Below, piece after piece: positions 1 through 7,201 of a DNA stretch of 64,000 nt. Under the pieces are notes generated by a model, which did not search any database, had not been told where the DNA came from, and saw only the letters and a list, made by a program, of their open reading frames with translations. Source of the stretch: Alphaproteobacteria bacterium. GTDB taxonomy: Bacteria; Pseudomonadota; Alphaproteobacteria; Micropepsales; Micropepsaceae. Every line of letters begins with the position of its first letter. Within the stretch, counting starts at the first letter, position 1. The translations under genes were made by a program, and so were the position numbers. Location of the stretch: assembly GCA_016124385.1 (NCBI GenBank), contig WGNU01000004.1:1-64000 (forward strand), written 5' to 3'.

Positions 1-129
1 ACGATCAACATGCTGCGGACCTGCGCGACGGAGCCCGCGCTCTTCTTCAACACGCCCAGCGCAGCGGAACTGCGCGCGACCTTCCAGAACATCGCCCAGG
101 ATCTCTCAAACCTCCGCGTCTCGAAATAA
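1..129 (+). CDS. TadG-like pilus assembly protein, C-terminal end (partial)
   Basis: An open frame enters from the left edge and stops at TAA 127-129, giving 42 residues. The tail (LRTCAT ... FFNTPSAAELRATFQNI ... LSNLRVSK) has the usual ending of TadG-type proteins with a von Willebrand A domain: a late cysteine, an aromatic pair, then an AELxxxFxxIAxxLxxLRxxK helix. These proteins are inner-membrane anchored with a periplasmic VWA domain and belong to Tad pilus loci, which fits the neighbouring pilus genes. Most of the gene lies outside the window, so domain content is inferred from the tail alone. Confidence 0.7.
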   Translation, partial: TINMLRTCATEPALFFNTPSAAELRATFQNIAQDLSNLRVSK

Positions 130-151
130 GAGGCGCGGCGCAACGGAAAAA

Positions 152-181
152 GCCGCCGGCGGGAAACGCCGGCGGCCTTTT
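152..181 (+). terminator. Rho-independent terminator, probably bidirectional
   Basis: A perfect 10-bp GC stem (gccgccggcg / cgccggcggc) with a 5-nt loop is followed by CCTTTT and preceded by AAAAA. It lies between the partial tadG-like gene and the convergent gene at 209-688, so it can end transcription from both sides. Confidence 0.85.
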
Positions 182-208
182 GATTGATCGCGTTGGAAGG
201 AGCGGGCG

Positions 209-688
209 CTACTCGCCTTCGCTGCCGCTCTCCGCGCCGGCCGTCGAGATGCCGACGCCAATCTTGTTCTCGATGTCTTCATAGAGCCCCTTGAAGTGCT
301 CTTCGCCTGGCACCAGCAGCAATTGGCAGTTCGGGCTGCAATTGTAGCTCGACTGGGCTGCGCCGCGGTTCACCGCGACCGTGCTCCCGCCGGTCGCCGA
401 AACGGCGACGCGGATATTCGCGATCTCAAGCCCGGCGGAATCGAGCGCGATGAAGTTTGTCACCCCATACGTGCGGCCGATGATGAACGCCGTCTGCGAG
501 TCCCGTAGCGAAACATCCGCGATCGAGGGGTTGCCCATCACGACATTGGCGACCGGCCGGTCGAGCCGCAGGATGCGGGCCTGGTCGATCTGAACTGAAA
601 CGTCGCTCGGCATGCCGGCCTGCGACGGCGCGGCCATCGCGAGGCTCACGGCCACCGAGGCCAAGGCCAGGCTGCGAATGCGAATCAT
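209..688 (-). CDS. Pilus assembly N-terminal-domain protein (CpaC-N paralogue)
   Basis: A 159-aa protein. The start at 688 is preferred over the longer track ORF (763) because GGAGGA lies 6 nt upstream and the product then begins with a clean Sec signal peptide (MIRIRS...AMAAPSQAG). The middle (residues about 30-95: VQIDQARILRLDRPVANVVMGNP... FIIGRTYGVTNF) is the short beta-rich domain at the N-terminus of CpaC/RcpA secretins. It resembles the same region of CpaC at 3702. There is no secretin domain; the C-terminal third has a CSPNC pair and an acidic tail. It is probably a periplasmic accessory of the Tad secretin. It is transcribed away from the Crp gene. Confidence 0.75.
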   Translation of the reverse strand: MIRIRSLALASVAVSLAMAAPSQAGMPSDVSVQIDQARILRLDRPVANVVMGNPSIADVSLRDSQTAFIIGRTYGVTNFIALDSAGLEIANIRVAVSATGGSTVAVNRGAAQSSYNCSPNCQLLLVPGEEHFKGLYEDIENKIGVGISTAGAESGSEGE

Positions 689-810
689 GTGGTCCTCCGC
701 AAAGGGGAAGATGGAGGGGGCCGCCACACTGGCTGCCGGTCCCCGCGTACCTTGGCCGATCACCCGCTAAGGAAGTCTGAAAGGGAAGACTCCAATCCAG
801 AGCGCGTGAT

Positions 811-826
811 TTCACGTGGCCTTAAC
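811..826. promoter_or_regulatory. Candidate CtrA-like site (one mismatch)
   Basis: TTCA-N7-TTAAC, one base off the TTAA-N7-TTAAC CtrA consensus. It lies in the divergent region between the pilus N-domain gene (start 688) and the Crp/Fnr gene (start 883), about 57 nt before the latter. Seen by eye only. Confidence 0.3.
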
Positions 827-882
827 GCGGCCTTGTTACGGACGTGTATCGGGAAGTTACGCGCAAGGAGTCTGAAGGATCC

Positions 883-1572
883 ATGACCGCCCTCGCATCC
901 CTCGATGACGTTCCCCTGTTCCGTGAACTCACGCCCAAGAAGCGCGAGGCCCTCTCGGCGATGTGCACGATCCGGCGCTACGCCGCCGGCGATGTCGTCG
1001 TGCCGGTGACCGCCGAAGGTGCGGTCGAAGTCGCGTTCGTGCTCGAAGGCGAGGTTCGGGTCGCGACCGCCAAGGGCGATGGCGAACTCATCGTCTTTGA
1101 AGATCTGGGTGTCGGCGACTGCTACGGCGCGCTGCATGCGATCGACCCCCGCGTCCCGCTGGGCAGCGTCATCGCGCGGACCGATTGCCGTCTGGGCATC
1201 CTTCCGGGAACAGAATTTCTTCGCGTGCTCGCGCAGAACGGTAAGGCGGCGATCGTATTGCTCCGCAGACTGACGGAGCGCCTCACCGAATTCGCCGAGC
1301 GCGCCGAGACGGCGCAAGGCGAGCGCAACTACGTACAGCGCATCTACGCCGAACTTCTCCGCCTCGCCGAACCGCCCGTCGAGGGCGAGAAAGCCGTGCG
1401 CGTGAGCGCGATGCCGCGCCACCGCGAGCTCGCCGACCGCCTGGAAACGCAAGAGGAGAACGTGACTGCCGCGATCGCGCATCTGCTGCGCGCGGGCCTC
1501 GCGCGCCGCGTTTTCCCCGGCCTTGAACTGACGGATCCCGCGCGGTTGCGCGCCCTTTGCGATCTCGCCTAA
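883..1572 (+). CDS. Crp/Fnr family transcriptional regulator
   Basis: A 229-aa protein. The ATG at 883 is chosen over the GTG at 844 because purine-rich AAGGAG/GAAGGA lies just upstream. Residues about 8-120 form the cyclic-nucleotide-binding beta barrel (PLFRELTPKKREALSAMCTIRRYAAGDVVV, then GVGDCYGAL). A long dimerisation helix follows, then a Crp-type winged helix from about 150 (HRELADRLETQEENVTAAIAHLLRAGL). No Fnr-type N-terminal cysteine cluster is visible. It sits inside the Tad locus between the CpaC-N paralogue and flp, so it may control pilus genes; that role is inference from position. Confidence 0.85.
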   Translation: MTALASLDDVPLFRELTPKKREALSAMCTIRRYAAGDVVVPVTAEGAVEVAFVLEGEVRVATAKGDGELIVFEDLGVGDCYGALHAIDPRVPLGSVIARTDCRLGILPGTEFLRVLAQNGKAAIVLLRRLTERLTEFAERAETAQGERNYVQRIYAELLRLAEPPVEGEKAVRVSAMPRHRELADRLETQEENVTAAIAHLLRAGLARRVFPGLELTDPARLRALCDLA

Positions 1573-1675
1573 AGGCGCGATCCGGAAAACAAGTCGAGAA
1601 TTAAGGATAAGTCTGAAGAAATCGGCAGATTTCCGGTCGAAAAATCTGCAAGGAAAACAATTTTTACCAAATCGT

Positions 1676-1691
1676 TTAAGCGAGCAGTAAC
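1676..1691. promoter_or_regulatory. Candidate CtrA-like site upstream of flp
   Basis: TTAA-N7-GTAAC, one base off TTAA-N7-TTAAC, about 94 nt before the flp start codon in an unusually AT-rich intergenic stretch. Caulobacter pilA is a known CtrA target, which makes the position sensible. The same variant recurs upstream of cpaA. Confidence 0.4.
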
Positions 1692-1784
1692 ACCTCACAA
1701 ATAAAACTGGGGGAAGTTCACATGACGCGGTTCGTGGCACGCCGACGGTGAGCTGGTGAGTGGTATGGTGTAAAGGAGGCTTTA

Positions 1785-1946
1785 ATGAGCCAGTTCTTCT
1801 CTCGCTTCTTCAAGGACGAGTCCGGCGCGACGGCCATCGAGTACGGCCTGATTGCGGCGGGCATTGCCGTTGCGATCATCGCGGCGGTTGACGCGCTGGG
1901 CACGGGTGTCAGCGACACCTTCACGGCCGTCGACAACGCGCTCTAA
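1785..1946 (+). CDS. flp: Flp/Fap-type class IVb pilin
   Basis: A 53-aa protein too short for the ORF track: MSQFFSRFFKDESGATAIEY, then a hydrophobic helix (GLIAAGIAVAIIAAV) and a short polar tail. The DESG^ATAIEYG sequence is the class IVb prepilin cleavage site, with the conserved Glu five residues and Tyr six residues after the cut. The Flp pilin is the major structural subunit of the Tad pilus and is processed by CpaA, encoded next. AAAGGAGG lies 5 nt before the ATG, a very strong ribosome binding site fitting high expression. A strong terminator follows, so the pilin can be transcribed on its own. Confidence 0.96.
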   Translation: MSQFFSRFFKDESGATAIEYGLIAAGIAVAIIAAVDALGTGVSDTFTAVDNAL

Positions 1947-2058
1947 GGCGCCAACGAGCCGCTTGGCCGCTGGTTTCCTCTGGGGTGCCTCCGTTGCGTA
2001 GTTCGGGGGCGGCTGAGGAAGAGGCCGGCAGTTAAGATCAGCTTAGATAAGTAGTCGG

Positions 2059-2096
2059 ACCGCCGAAGGGGGCCATCCTTCGGCGGTTCTTCTTTT
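2059..2096 (+). terminator. Rho-independent terminator after flp
   Basis: A perfect 11-bp stem (accgccgaagg / ccttcggcggt) with a 7-nt loop and a TCTTCTTTT tail, about 110 nt after flp. It separates flp from the cpa operon. Apart from this hairpin and the sites at 2121-2147, nothing recognisable was seen in the 294-nt gap before cpaA. Confidence 0.85.
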
Positions 2097-2120
2097 GAAA
2101 ACTTGATCTCGGGGGATGAC

Positions 2121-2147
2121 TAAAATTGAGCTTAAGGCGCCGGTAAC
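2121..2147. promoter_or_regulatory. Overlapping candidate CtrA-like sites upstream of cpaA
   Basis: Two overlapping half-site pairs share the TTAA at 2132-2135: TAAA-N7-TTAA (2121-2135) and TTAA-N7-GTAAC (2132-2147). The second is the same variant as the site before flp. They end about 93 nt before the cpaA ATG, downstream of the flp terminator, where a promoter for the cpa operon is expected. Confidence 0.4.
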
Positions 2148-2240
2148 AGGTCTGTCCCTAAAGTGAAATCTTGGGAGGCGCGGGGAGTTTCCAATCCTGG
2201 AACGGGGCTCGCGCTCGGCTGAACCTAAGGCGACACGGAC

Positions 2241-2753
2241 ATGCTCGACGCCGCGATCCTCGCCGTCTTTCCGGCTGCCCTTCTCGTGGCGGCCTGGTCG
2301 GATGTCACGAGCTTCATCATTCCAAACGCGGTGAGCTTGACGCTGCTGGGCGCCTTCCCGCTCGCGGTGCTGCTTTTGGGCCTGCCCTCAGATGCGCTCG
2401 CCTGGCACGCGGGCCTGGGGGCACTCGTCCTCGTCATCTCGATGGTGCTCTTCGCGCTTGGCGCATTCGGCGGCGGCGATGCGAAGCTCGTCGCAGCAGC
2501 GGCGCTGTGGCTCGGCCCGGAGGCGCTCGCCTGGTTCGTGATGGTGACCGCGTTCGCGGGCGGCGCGCTCGCGATGACGCTCTTGATGTTTCGCCGGTTC
2601 CCGTTGCCCGCGTCCCTGGCGGAGCGCGCATGGGTGCTGCGTCTTCACAACGGGAAGAACGGAATCCCCTACGGATTGGCGATCGCCGTCGGCGGTATCA
2701 CGGCGTTCGCGCAGACACCTTGGATCGCGCTTGCGGGTCACGGGGCGGGCTAG
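2241..2753 (+). CDS. cpaA: Prepilin peptidase CpaA/TadV
   Basis: A 170-aa polytopic membrane protein, the aspartic prepilin peptidase that cleaves Flp and pseudopilins. Residues about 21-29 (DVTSFIIPN) carry the first catalytic Asp next to a transmembrane helix, and the GGGDAK loop near residue 80 carries the second, together the GxGD-family pair. GIPYGLAI near residue 150 is the usual C-terminal helix. Like other CpaA/TadV proteins it lacks the N-terminal methylase domain of PilD. It is the first gene of the cpa operon, 117 nt before cpaB. Confidence 0.92.
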   Translation: MLDAAILAVFPAALLVAAWSDVTSFIIPNAVSLTLLGAFPLAVLLLGLPSDALAWHAGLGALVLVISMVLFALGAFGGGDAKLVAAAALWLGPEALAWFVMVTAFAGGALAMTLLMFRRFPLPASLAERAWVLRLHNGKNGIPYGLAIAVGGITAFAQTPWIALAGHGAG

Positions 2754-2870
2754 CGCGGCAGGATAGGCACAGGGAAGTGAGTGAGCGTTAACCGTGAATT
2801 CAGTGAATTGTGGCTCGCTGGCAGGCGAGCAAGACGCCGCGGCCCGCGTTGAGGGCTTGGAGGAGAGCAA

Positions 2871-3689
2871 ATGAACATTGCGCGCATCGTCGTTCTCGTC
2901 GTCGCTGTCGTCGCGGCCGGTCTGGCTGCGGTTCTCGCGCGCGGATTGCTTTCGGGAGAGAATCAGCGTGAAGCGACCGCCGCGCCCGGACCCTCGGTCC
3001 CGATGACGGAGGTCCTCGTCGCTGCGAGCGAAATTCCGCTCGGCTCCAAAGTTCAGCCTGCTGATCTTCGCTGGCAGAAATGGCCGCGCGACGCTGTCGA
3101 TGCCCAATTCATCACCAAAGATGGCTCGCCCAATGCGATGTTGGACGAAGCGGGCGCTATCGCGCGCGTGACGGTTCTGGCGGGCGAGCCCATCACCGCG
3201 ACGAAAGTTCTTCACGCTGAAGCGGCCGGCTTCATGGCCGCCGCGCTGTCGCCCGGTAAGCGGGCCATCGCGGTCGAGATTGAACCGCACACGGGCGCGG
3301 GCGGTTTTATTCTGCCGAACGACCGTGTCGATGTGATCCTGACCGCTCAGGCACCGCGAGCAAATTCGCGCGTCACGCAATATGTGACCGCCACGATCCT
3401 CAAGAACATTCGCGTGCTTGCTATCGATCAGTCCGTCGGCGAGACGGGCGAGGACGAGAAGCCGAGCATTCTCGGCAAGACCGCCACCCTCGAATTATCA
3501 CCGGCCCAGGCCGAACTCGTTTCCCAGGCCTCCGCGCAGGGCACGATTTCCCTGTCGCTCGTCAGCCTGCAGGACGGCGAGACGGTGGCCGCGACCGAGA
3601 CCGAAACAGAAAAGCTGAGCAACACAAGCTCCGTCATTCAAGTGATCCGCTATGGCGTTCAGACGAACGTCTCCAAGGGCGTGCAGTAA
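2871..3689 (+). CDS. cpaB: Flp pilus assembly protein CpaB/RcpC
   Basis: A 272-aa protein with one N-terminal membrane anchor (IVVLVVAVVAAGLAAVLA) and an exported body. Residues about 45-110 are an SAF-type domain (VLVAASEIPLGSKVQPADLRWQKWP ... RVTVLAGEPITATKVL). This is followed by the RcpC/CpaB domain (GKRAIAVEIE ... GFILPNDRVDVILT). CpaB is a periplasmic component that works with the CpaC secretin. GGAGGAGAGC lies before the ATG. cpaC follows after 12 nt. Confidence 0.92.
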   Translation: MNIARIVVLVVAVVAAGLAAVLARGLLSGENQREATAAPGPSVPMTEVLVAASEIPLGSKVQPADLRWQKWPRDAVDAQFITKDGSPNAMLDEAGAIARVTVLAGEPITATKVLHAEAAGFMAAALSPGKRAIAVEIEPHTGAGGFILPNDRVDVILTAQAPRANSRVTQYVTATILKNIRVLAIDQSVGETGEDEKPSILGKTATLELSPAQAELVSQASAQGTISLSLVSLQDGETVAATETETEKLSNTSSVIQVIRYGVQTNVSKGVQ

Positions 3690-3701
3690 GGGGACCCGCG
3701 C

Positions 3702-5171
3702 ATGAACCCGCGCCGATATTTCCGTCTCGGCTTCGTGGCGACGCTCGCCGCGGCGCTCATTTTGCCCGTCGCCGCGAGTGCGGATGGTGGAGCGCCTCGC
3801 ACCCGCACGGTACAGATCCGCGCGACCGGTGATGGCCCCGCATCAGAGCGTTTGCTGCTCGGCCTCAACAAGGCCGCGATCGTGCAGCTTCCCTCCGATG
3901 CGGCGGATGTTCTGGTCTCCAACCCGACGATCGTCGATGCCGTCGTGCGCACGCCGCGCCGCATCTACATTCTGGGCACCGGTCTCGGTCAGACCAACGC
4001 GTTCTTCTTCGACCGCGCGGGCAAGCAAATCCTCAACCTCGAGATCCGCGTCGAGCACGACGTCACTGACCTCGGCGATCAGATCGCCGACGTGACGGGT
4101 GAGAGCGACATAAAGCCGAGTTCGGTCGGGGGCGCGATCATGTTGGGCGGCACCGCGACCTCGGGCCGCGATTCCACTTACGCGCAATCGGCGGCCGAGG
4201 CGCTGGTCGGGGATCCCGAGAAGGTCTCCAACGCGATCGGCGTAACGGGTCGCGAGCAGGTGATGCTGCGCGTCCGCGTTGCCGAGATGCAGCGCACGAT
4301 GGCCAAGCAGCTGGGCGTCGATCTGTCCGCGATCGGCAAATGGGGCGGCGACCAGGCCTCCTTCGCCTTCCAGCAGCTCAACCCCTTCTCGATCGTCGGC
4401 CGCGCGCTTGCAGAGAACAACTACATCCAGGTTGGCTCGATCAACAATGGCGACGATGTCGAAGGCGTCATCAAGGCGTTCGAGCGCGCGGGCATCCTGC
4501 GCACGCTGGCCGAACCGAACCTGACGGCGATCTCGGGCGAATCCGCGAACTTCCTGGCGGGCGGCGAATTCCCGGTCCCTGCGGCCCGCGACCGCGACGG
4601 CAACGTGACGATCGTCTTCAAGCCCTTTGGTGTCGGCCTCGGTTTCACGCCGGTCGTGCTCGATGAAGGGCGCATTTCGCTGCGCATCTCGACGGAAGTA
4701 TCCGAACTTTCCTCCGAAGGCTCCTTCGTCGCCGAAGGCGGGCAGTTCATCGACGAGAACAATCAGTTGATCGTGATCCCGGGCGTGACGATCCCGGCGC
4801 TCCGCGTGCGCAGGGCCGAGACGACCGTCGAGCTGCCGAGCGGCGGCAGCATGGTCATGGCGGGCCTCCTGCAGGAATCGATGAAGCAGAACCTCGACGG
4901 CTTCCCCGGCCTGAAGGACGTGCCGGTTCTCGGATCGCTGTTTCGCAGCCGTGACTTCCAGAACAGTGAAACCGAGCTCGTCGTCATCGTCACGCCCTAT
5001 CTCGTCAAGCCGACGTCGGAGCGCAATCTCGCCCTGCCGACCGATGGTTTCGCGAACCCCTCGGATCTGGAAACGATTTTCCTCGGTCACTTGAACCTCG
5101 TCTACGGCGACGGAAAGAACGCGCCGCCCAAGGGCCATCTCAGTTCGCAGGTCGGTTTCATCGTGGAATGA
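3702..5171 (+). CDS. cpaC: Tad pilus secretin CpaC/RcpA
   Basis: A 489-aa outer-membrane secretin of the Tad pilus. A Sec signal peptide (residues 1-27, ending VAASADG) is followed by the pilus N-terminal domain (about 45-125), a middle linker, and the secretin domain from about 240. The secretin signature is seen in VPVLGSLFRSRDFQNSETELVVIVTPYLVKP near residue 405-440. The expected gating segment (FLAGGEFPVPA) precedes it. The length matches the family. Confidence 0.95.
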   Translation: MNPRRYFRLGFVATLAAALILPVAASADGGAPRTRTVQIRATGDGPASERLLLGLNKAAIVQLPSDAADVLVSNPTIVDAVVRTPRRIYILGTGLGQTNAFFFDRAGKQILNLEIRVEHDVTDLGDQIADVTGESDIKPSSVGGAIMLGGTATSGRDSTYAQSAAEALVGDPEKVSNAIGVTGREQVMLRVRVAEMQRTMAKQLGVDLSAIGKWGGDQASFAFQQLNPFSIVGRALAENNYIQVGSINNGDDVEGVIKAFERAGILRTLAEPNLTAISGESANFLAGGEFPVPAARDRDGNVTIVFKPFGVGLGFTPVVLDEGRISLRISTEVSELSSEGSFVAEGGQFIDENNQLIVIPGVTIPALRVRRAETTVELPSGGSMVMAGLLQESMKQNLDGFPGLKDVPVLGSLFRSRDFQNSETELVVIVTPYLVKPTSERNLALPTDGFANPSDLETIFLGHLNLVYGDGKNAPPKGHLSSQVGFIVE

Positions 5172-5216
5172 GGAGCGGCGCCCTGGCGCCCGTGTAGAGA
5201 GAAAAGGTGGATTGAG

Positions 5217-5903
5217 ATGATGAAGTCAGTCTCCGGAAGCGTTCTCGCGCTCCTTCTCGTTGGCCTCGGCGGCTGCGTGACCTCGCAGGACGAAGTCATT
5301 GAGCGCACGACACCGGTCGCCCAGCGTCACCCGATCACGGTCGAGCCGATCGTCCGTGAACTGCGAATGACGCCCCAAGGAAGCGCCGGCCGGCTCAGCG
5401 AGGCGGACAAGGTCCAACTCGCGCAATTTGCCCGCACGTTCGTTCAGAGTTCGGACGCCAAACTCTCTGTTTCCGCGCCCGACGCGGCCGCCAAGCCCCG
5501 CGCGGGTGCCTCCGCCGCGTCCGAGGCGGTCGATGTCATCGTAAGCGCGGGCATTCCGCGCAGCCGTGTGCAGCTCGGCGCCTATCCGGCCGATGGCAGC
5601 AACGCGGTCGTCGTCTCCTACGTCGCCTATGTCGCGACCGGTCCGAATTGCGGCGATTGGAGCAGCAACTACGGCTCCTCGCCAGACAATACCTTGACGC
5701 CGAACTATGGCTGCGCGTCGCAGCACAATTTCGCAGCGATCCTTGCAGATCCGCGCGATCTCGTGACGCCGCGGACCGAGACGCCGGCGGACGGCGCACG
5801 CCGCGCGACTGTGCTTGAGAAATACCGGGCGGGCGAGGCCACTCAGACCCCGCGCGGGCAGGGTGAGCGCGGCGTCGTCAGCGACGTGTCGGTTCAACAG
5901 TAA
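5217..5903 (+). CDS. cpaD: Pilus assembly lipoprotein CpaD
   Basis: A 228-aa protein with a type II signal peptide and lipobox LGGC near residue 20 (ALLLVGLGGCVTSQ), so it should be a lipoprotein. The CpaD family pattern is visible: an OmpA-like alpha/beta stretch, then GPNCGDWSSNYGSSPDNTLT and NYGCASQHNFAAILADPRDLVTPR, with the conserved CxxW and GCA motifs. CpaD helps stabilise and localise the CpaC secretin. Two adjacent ATGs (5217, 5220) are possible starts; the choice does not change the lipobox. Confidence 0.93.
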   Translation: MMKSVSGSVLALLLVGLGGCVTSQDEVIERTTPVAQRHPITVEPIVRELRMTPQGSAGRLSEADKVQLAQFARTFVQSSDAKLSVSAPDAAAKPRAGASAASEAVDVIVSAGIPRSRVQLGAYPADGSNAVVVSYVAYVATGPNCGDWSSNYGSSPDNTLTPNYGCASQHNFAAILADPRDLVTPRTETPADGARRATVLEKYRAGEATQTPRGQGERGVVSDVSVQQ

Positions 5904-5932
5904 GCAACGCGTTTGAGGCCGGAGAGGTCAGT

Positions 5933-7198
5933 ATGTCACAGGCGAAAGAGCGGATGGAACCGGCGACAGAGGCCTATGGCACGTCCGTGCGCGACCGGCC
6001 GGTTCCGCGCATTTCGATTCACGCGTTCTGCGAGAAGCAGGAAACGAGCAAGGTGATCGAGCAGGCGGCGCAGGATCGCCGTCTCGCAAAGGCCCATGTG
6101 ACGCTTCATCCCGGCGGCATCCGCGCGGCCGCGAAGTACTTCGCCGACAGCTCGACGCCGAACTTGATCCTCGTTGAGTGCAATGAGCGCGGCTCGGCCG
6201 TGCTGGATTGCCTGGAGGAACTCGCTCAGGTCTGCGATCCGAACTCGAAGGTCATCGTGATCGGCGAAGACAACGACATTGCGCTCTACCGCGAACTGAT
6301 CCGCCAGGGCGTGAACGAATATCTCGTCGGCCCGCTTGAACCGCTGCAGATCATCGAGGCGATTTCGGCGCTCTACGCGGGGCCTGAATCGGCGCCGATT
6401 GGCCGCGTCTTCGCCTTCATCGGAGCCAAGGGCGGCGCCGGCTCCTCGACGATCTGCCACAACGTTGCCTGGTCGATCGCCGAGCATCAGCGCATCGAAA
6501 CCGCGATCGTCGACCTCGACTTGCCGTTCGGCACGGCCGGCCTCGACTTCAACGAGGATCCCGGCCAAGGCGTCGCCGACGCGCTCGGCTCGCCGGAGCG
6601 CCTCGACGACGTGCTGCTCGACCGCTTGCTCGTGAAGTGCACGGAGCATCTGAGCATCTTCGCCGCGCCCGCGACGATCGACCGCGACTACGAGATCGAA
6701 GCGGACGCCTACGAGACGGTGCTCGACATCGTCCGTCAGACGGTGCCGTGCGTCATCGTCGACCTGCCGCATGTATGGTCGCCATGGGCGCGCAATATCC
6801 TCACGAACGCGGACGAGATCATCATCACCGCCGCGCCAGAGCTCGCGAGCTTGCGCAATGCGCGTAATCTCTTCGATCACCTCAAGCAGGCGCGTCCGAA
6901 CGATGCCGCGCCGCGCTTGATCCTCAATCAGGTTGGCATCGCGAAGCGGCCCGAGATTCCGGCGAAGGATTTCGCCGAGGCCCTGGGGAGCGAACCAGCG
7001 CTTGTCCTGCCTTTCGATCCGCCGCTCTTCGGCACGGCTGCCAACAACGGTCAGATGGTCTTCGACGTCAACGCGAATGCGCGCGCGGCGGAGGCTTTCC
7101 GCCAATTCGCAATGCAGCTCACGGGGCGCGAAGTCCGCGTCGAGGCGAAGCCGGCCAATCCGTTCTTGGAATTCTTCAAGGCGAAGAAGGCGAGCTAA
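5933..7198 (+). CDS. cpaE: Pilus localisation ATPase-like protein CpaE/TadZ
   Basis: A 421-aa protein. Residues about 25-145 form a response-regulator-like receiver fold, followed by a MinD/ParA-type domain from about 155. The P-loop reads AKGGAGSST: the deviant lysine before GG is kept, but the usual lysine before the final Ser/Thr is replaced by Ser, as in the atypical CpaE/TadZ group. DLDLPFG and VDLPHVWSPW mark later nucleotide-binding strands. CpaE positions the Tad secretion machine at the cell pole. cpaF follows after 3 nt. Confidence 0.93.
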   Translation: MSQAKERMEPATEAYGTSVRDRPVPRISIHAFCEKQETSKVIEQAAQDRRLAKAHVTLHPGGIRAAAKYFADSSTPNLILVECNERGSAVLDCLEELAQVCDPNSKVIVIGEDNDIALYRELIRQGVNEYLVGPLEPLQIIEAISALYAGPESAPIGRVFAFIGAKGGAGSSTICHNVAWSIAEHQRIETAIVDLDLPFGTAGLDFNEDPGQGVADALGSPERLDDVLLDRLLVKCTEHLSIFAAPATIDRDYEIEADAYETVLDIVRQTVPCVIVDLPHVWSPWARNILTNADEIIITAAPELASLRNARNLFDHLKQARPNDAAPRLILNQVGIAKRPEIPAKDFAEALGSEPALVLPFDPPLFGTAANNGQMVFDVNANARAAEAFRQFAMQLTGREVRVEAKPANPFLEFFKAKKAS

Positions 7199-7201
7199 GC
7201 G

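Noticed and set aside
1625-1649. Hairpin gcagattt/aaatctgc after the Crp gene as a terminator
   Set aside because: Stem is short and AT-rich, and the T-run is over 10 nt away.
760-1740. 326-aa minus-strand ORF
   Set aside because: Antisense to the Crp gene and runs into the flp promoter region; no domain.
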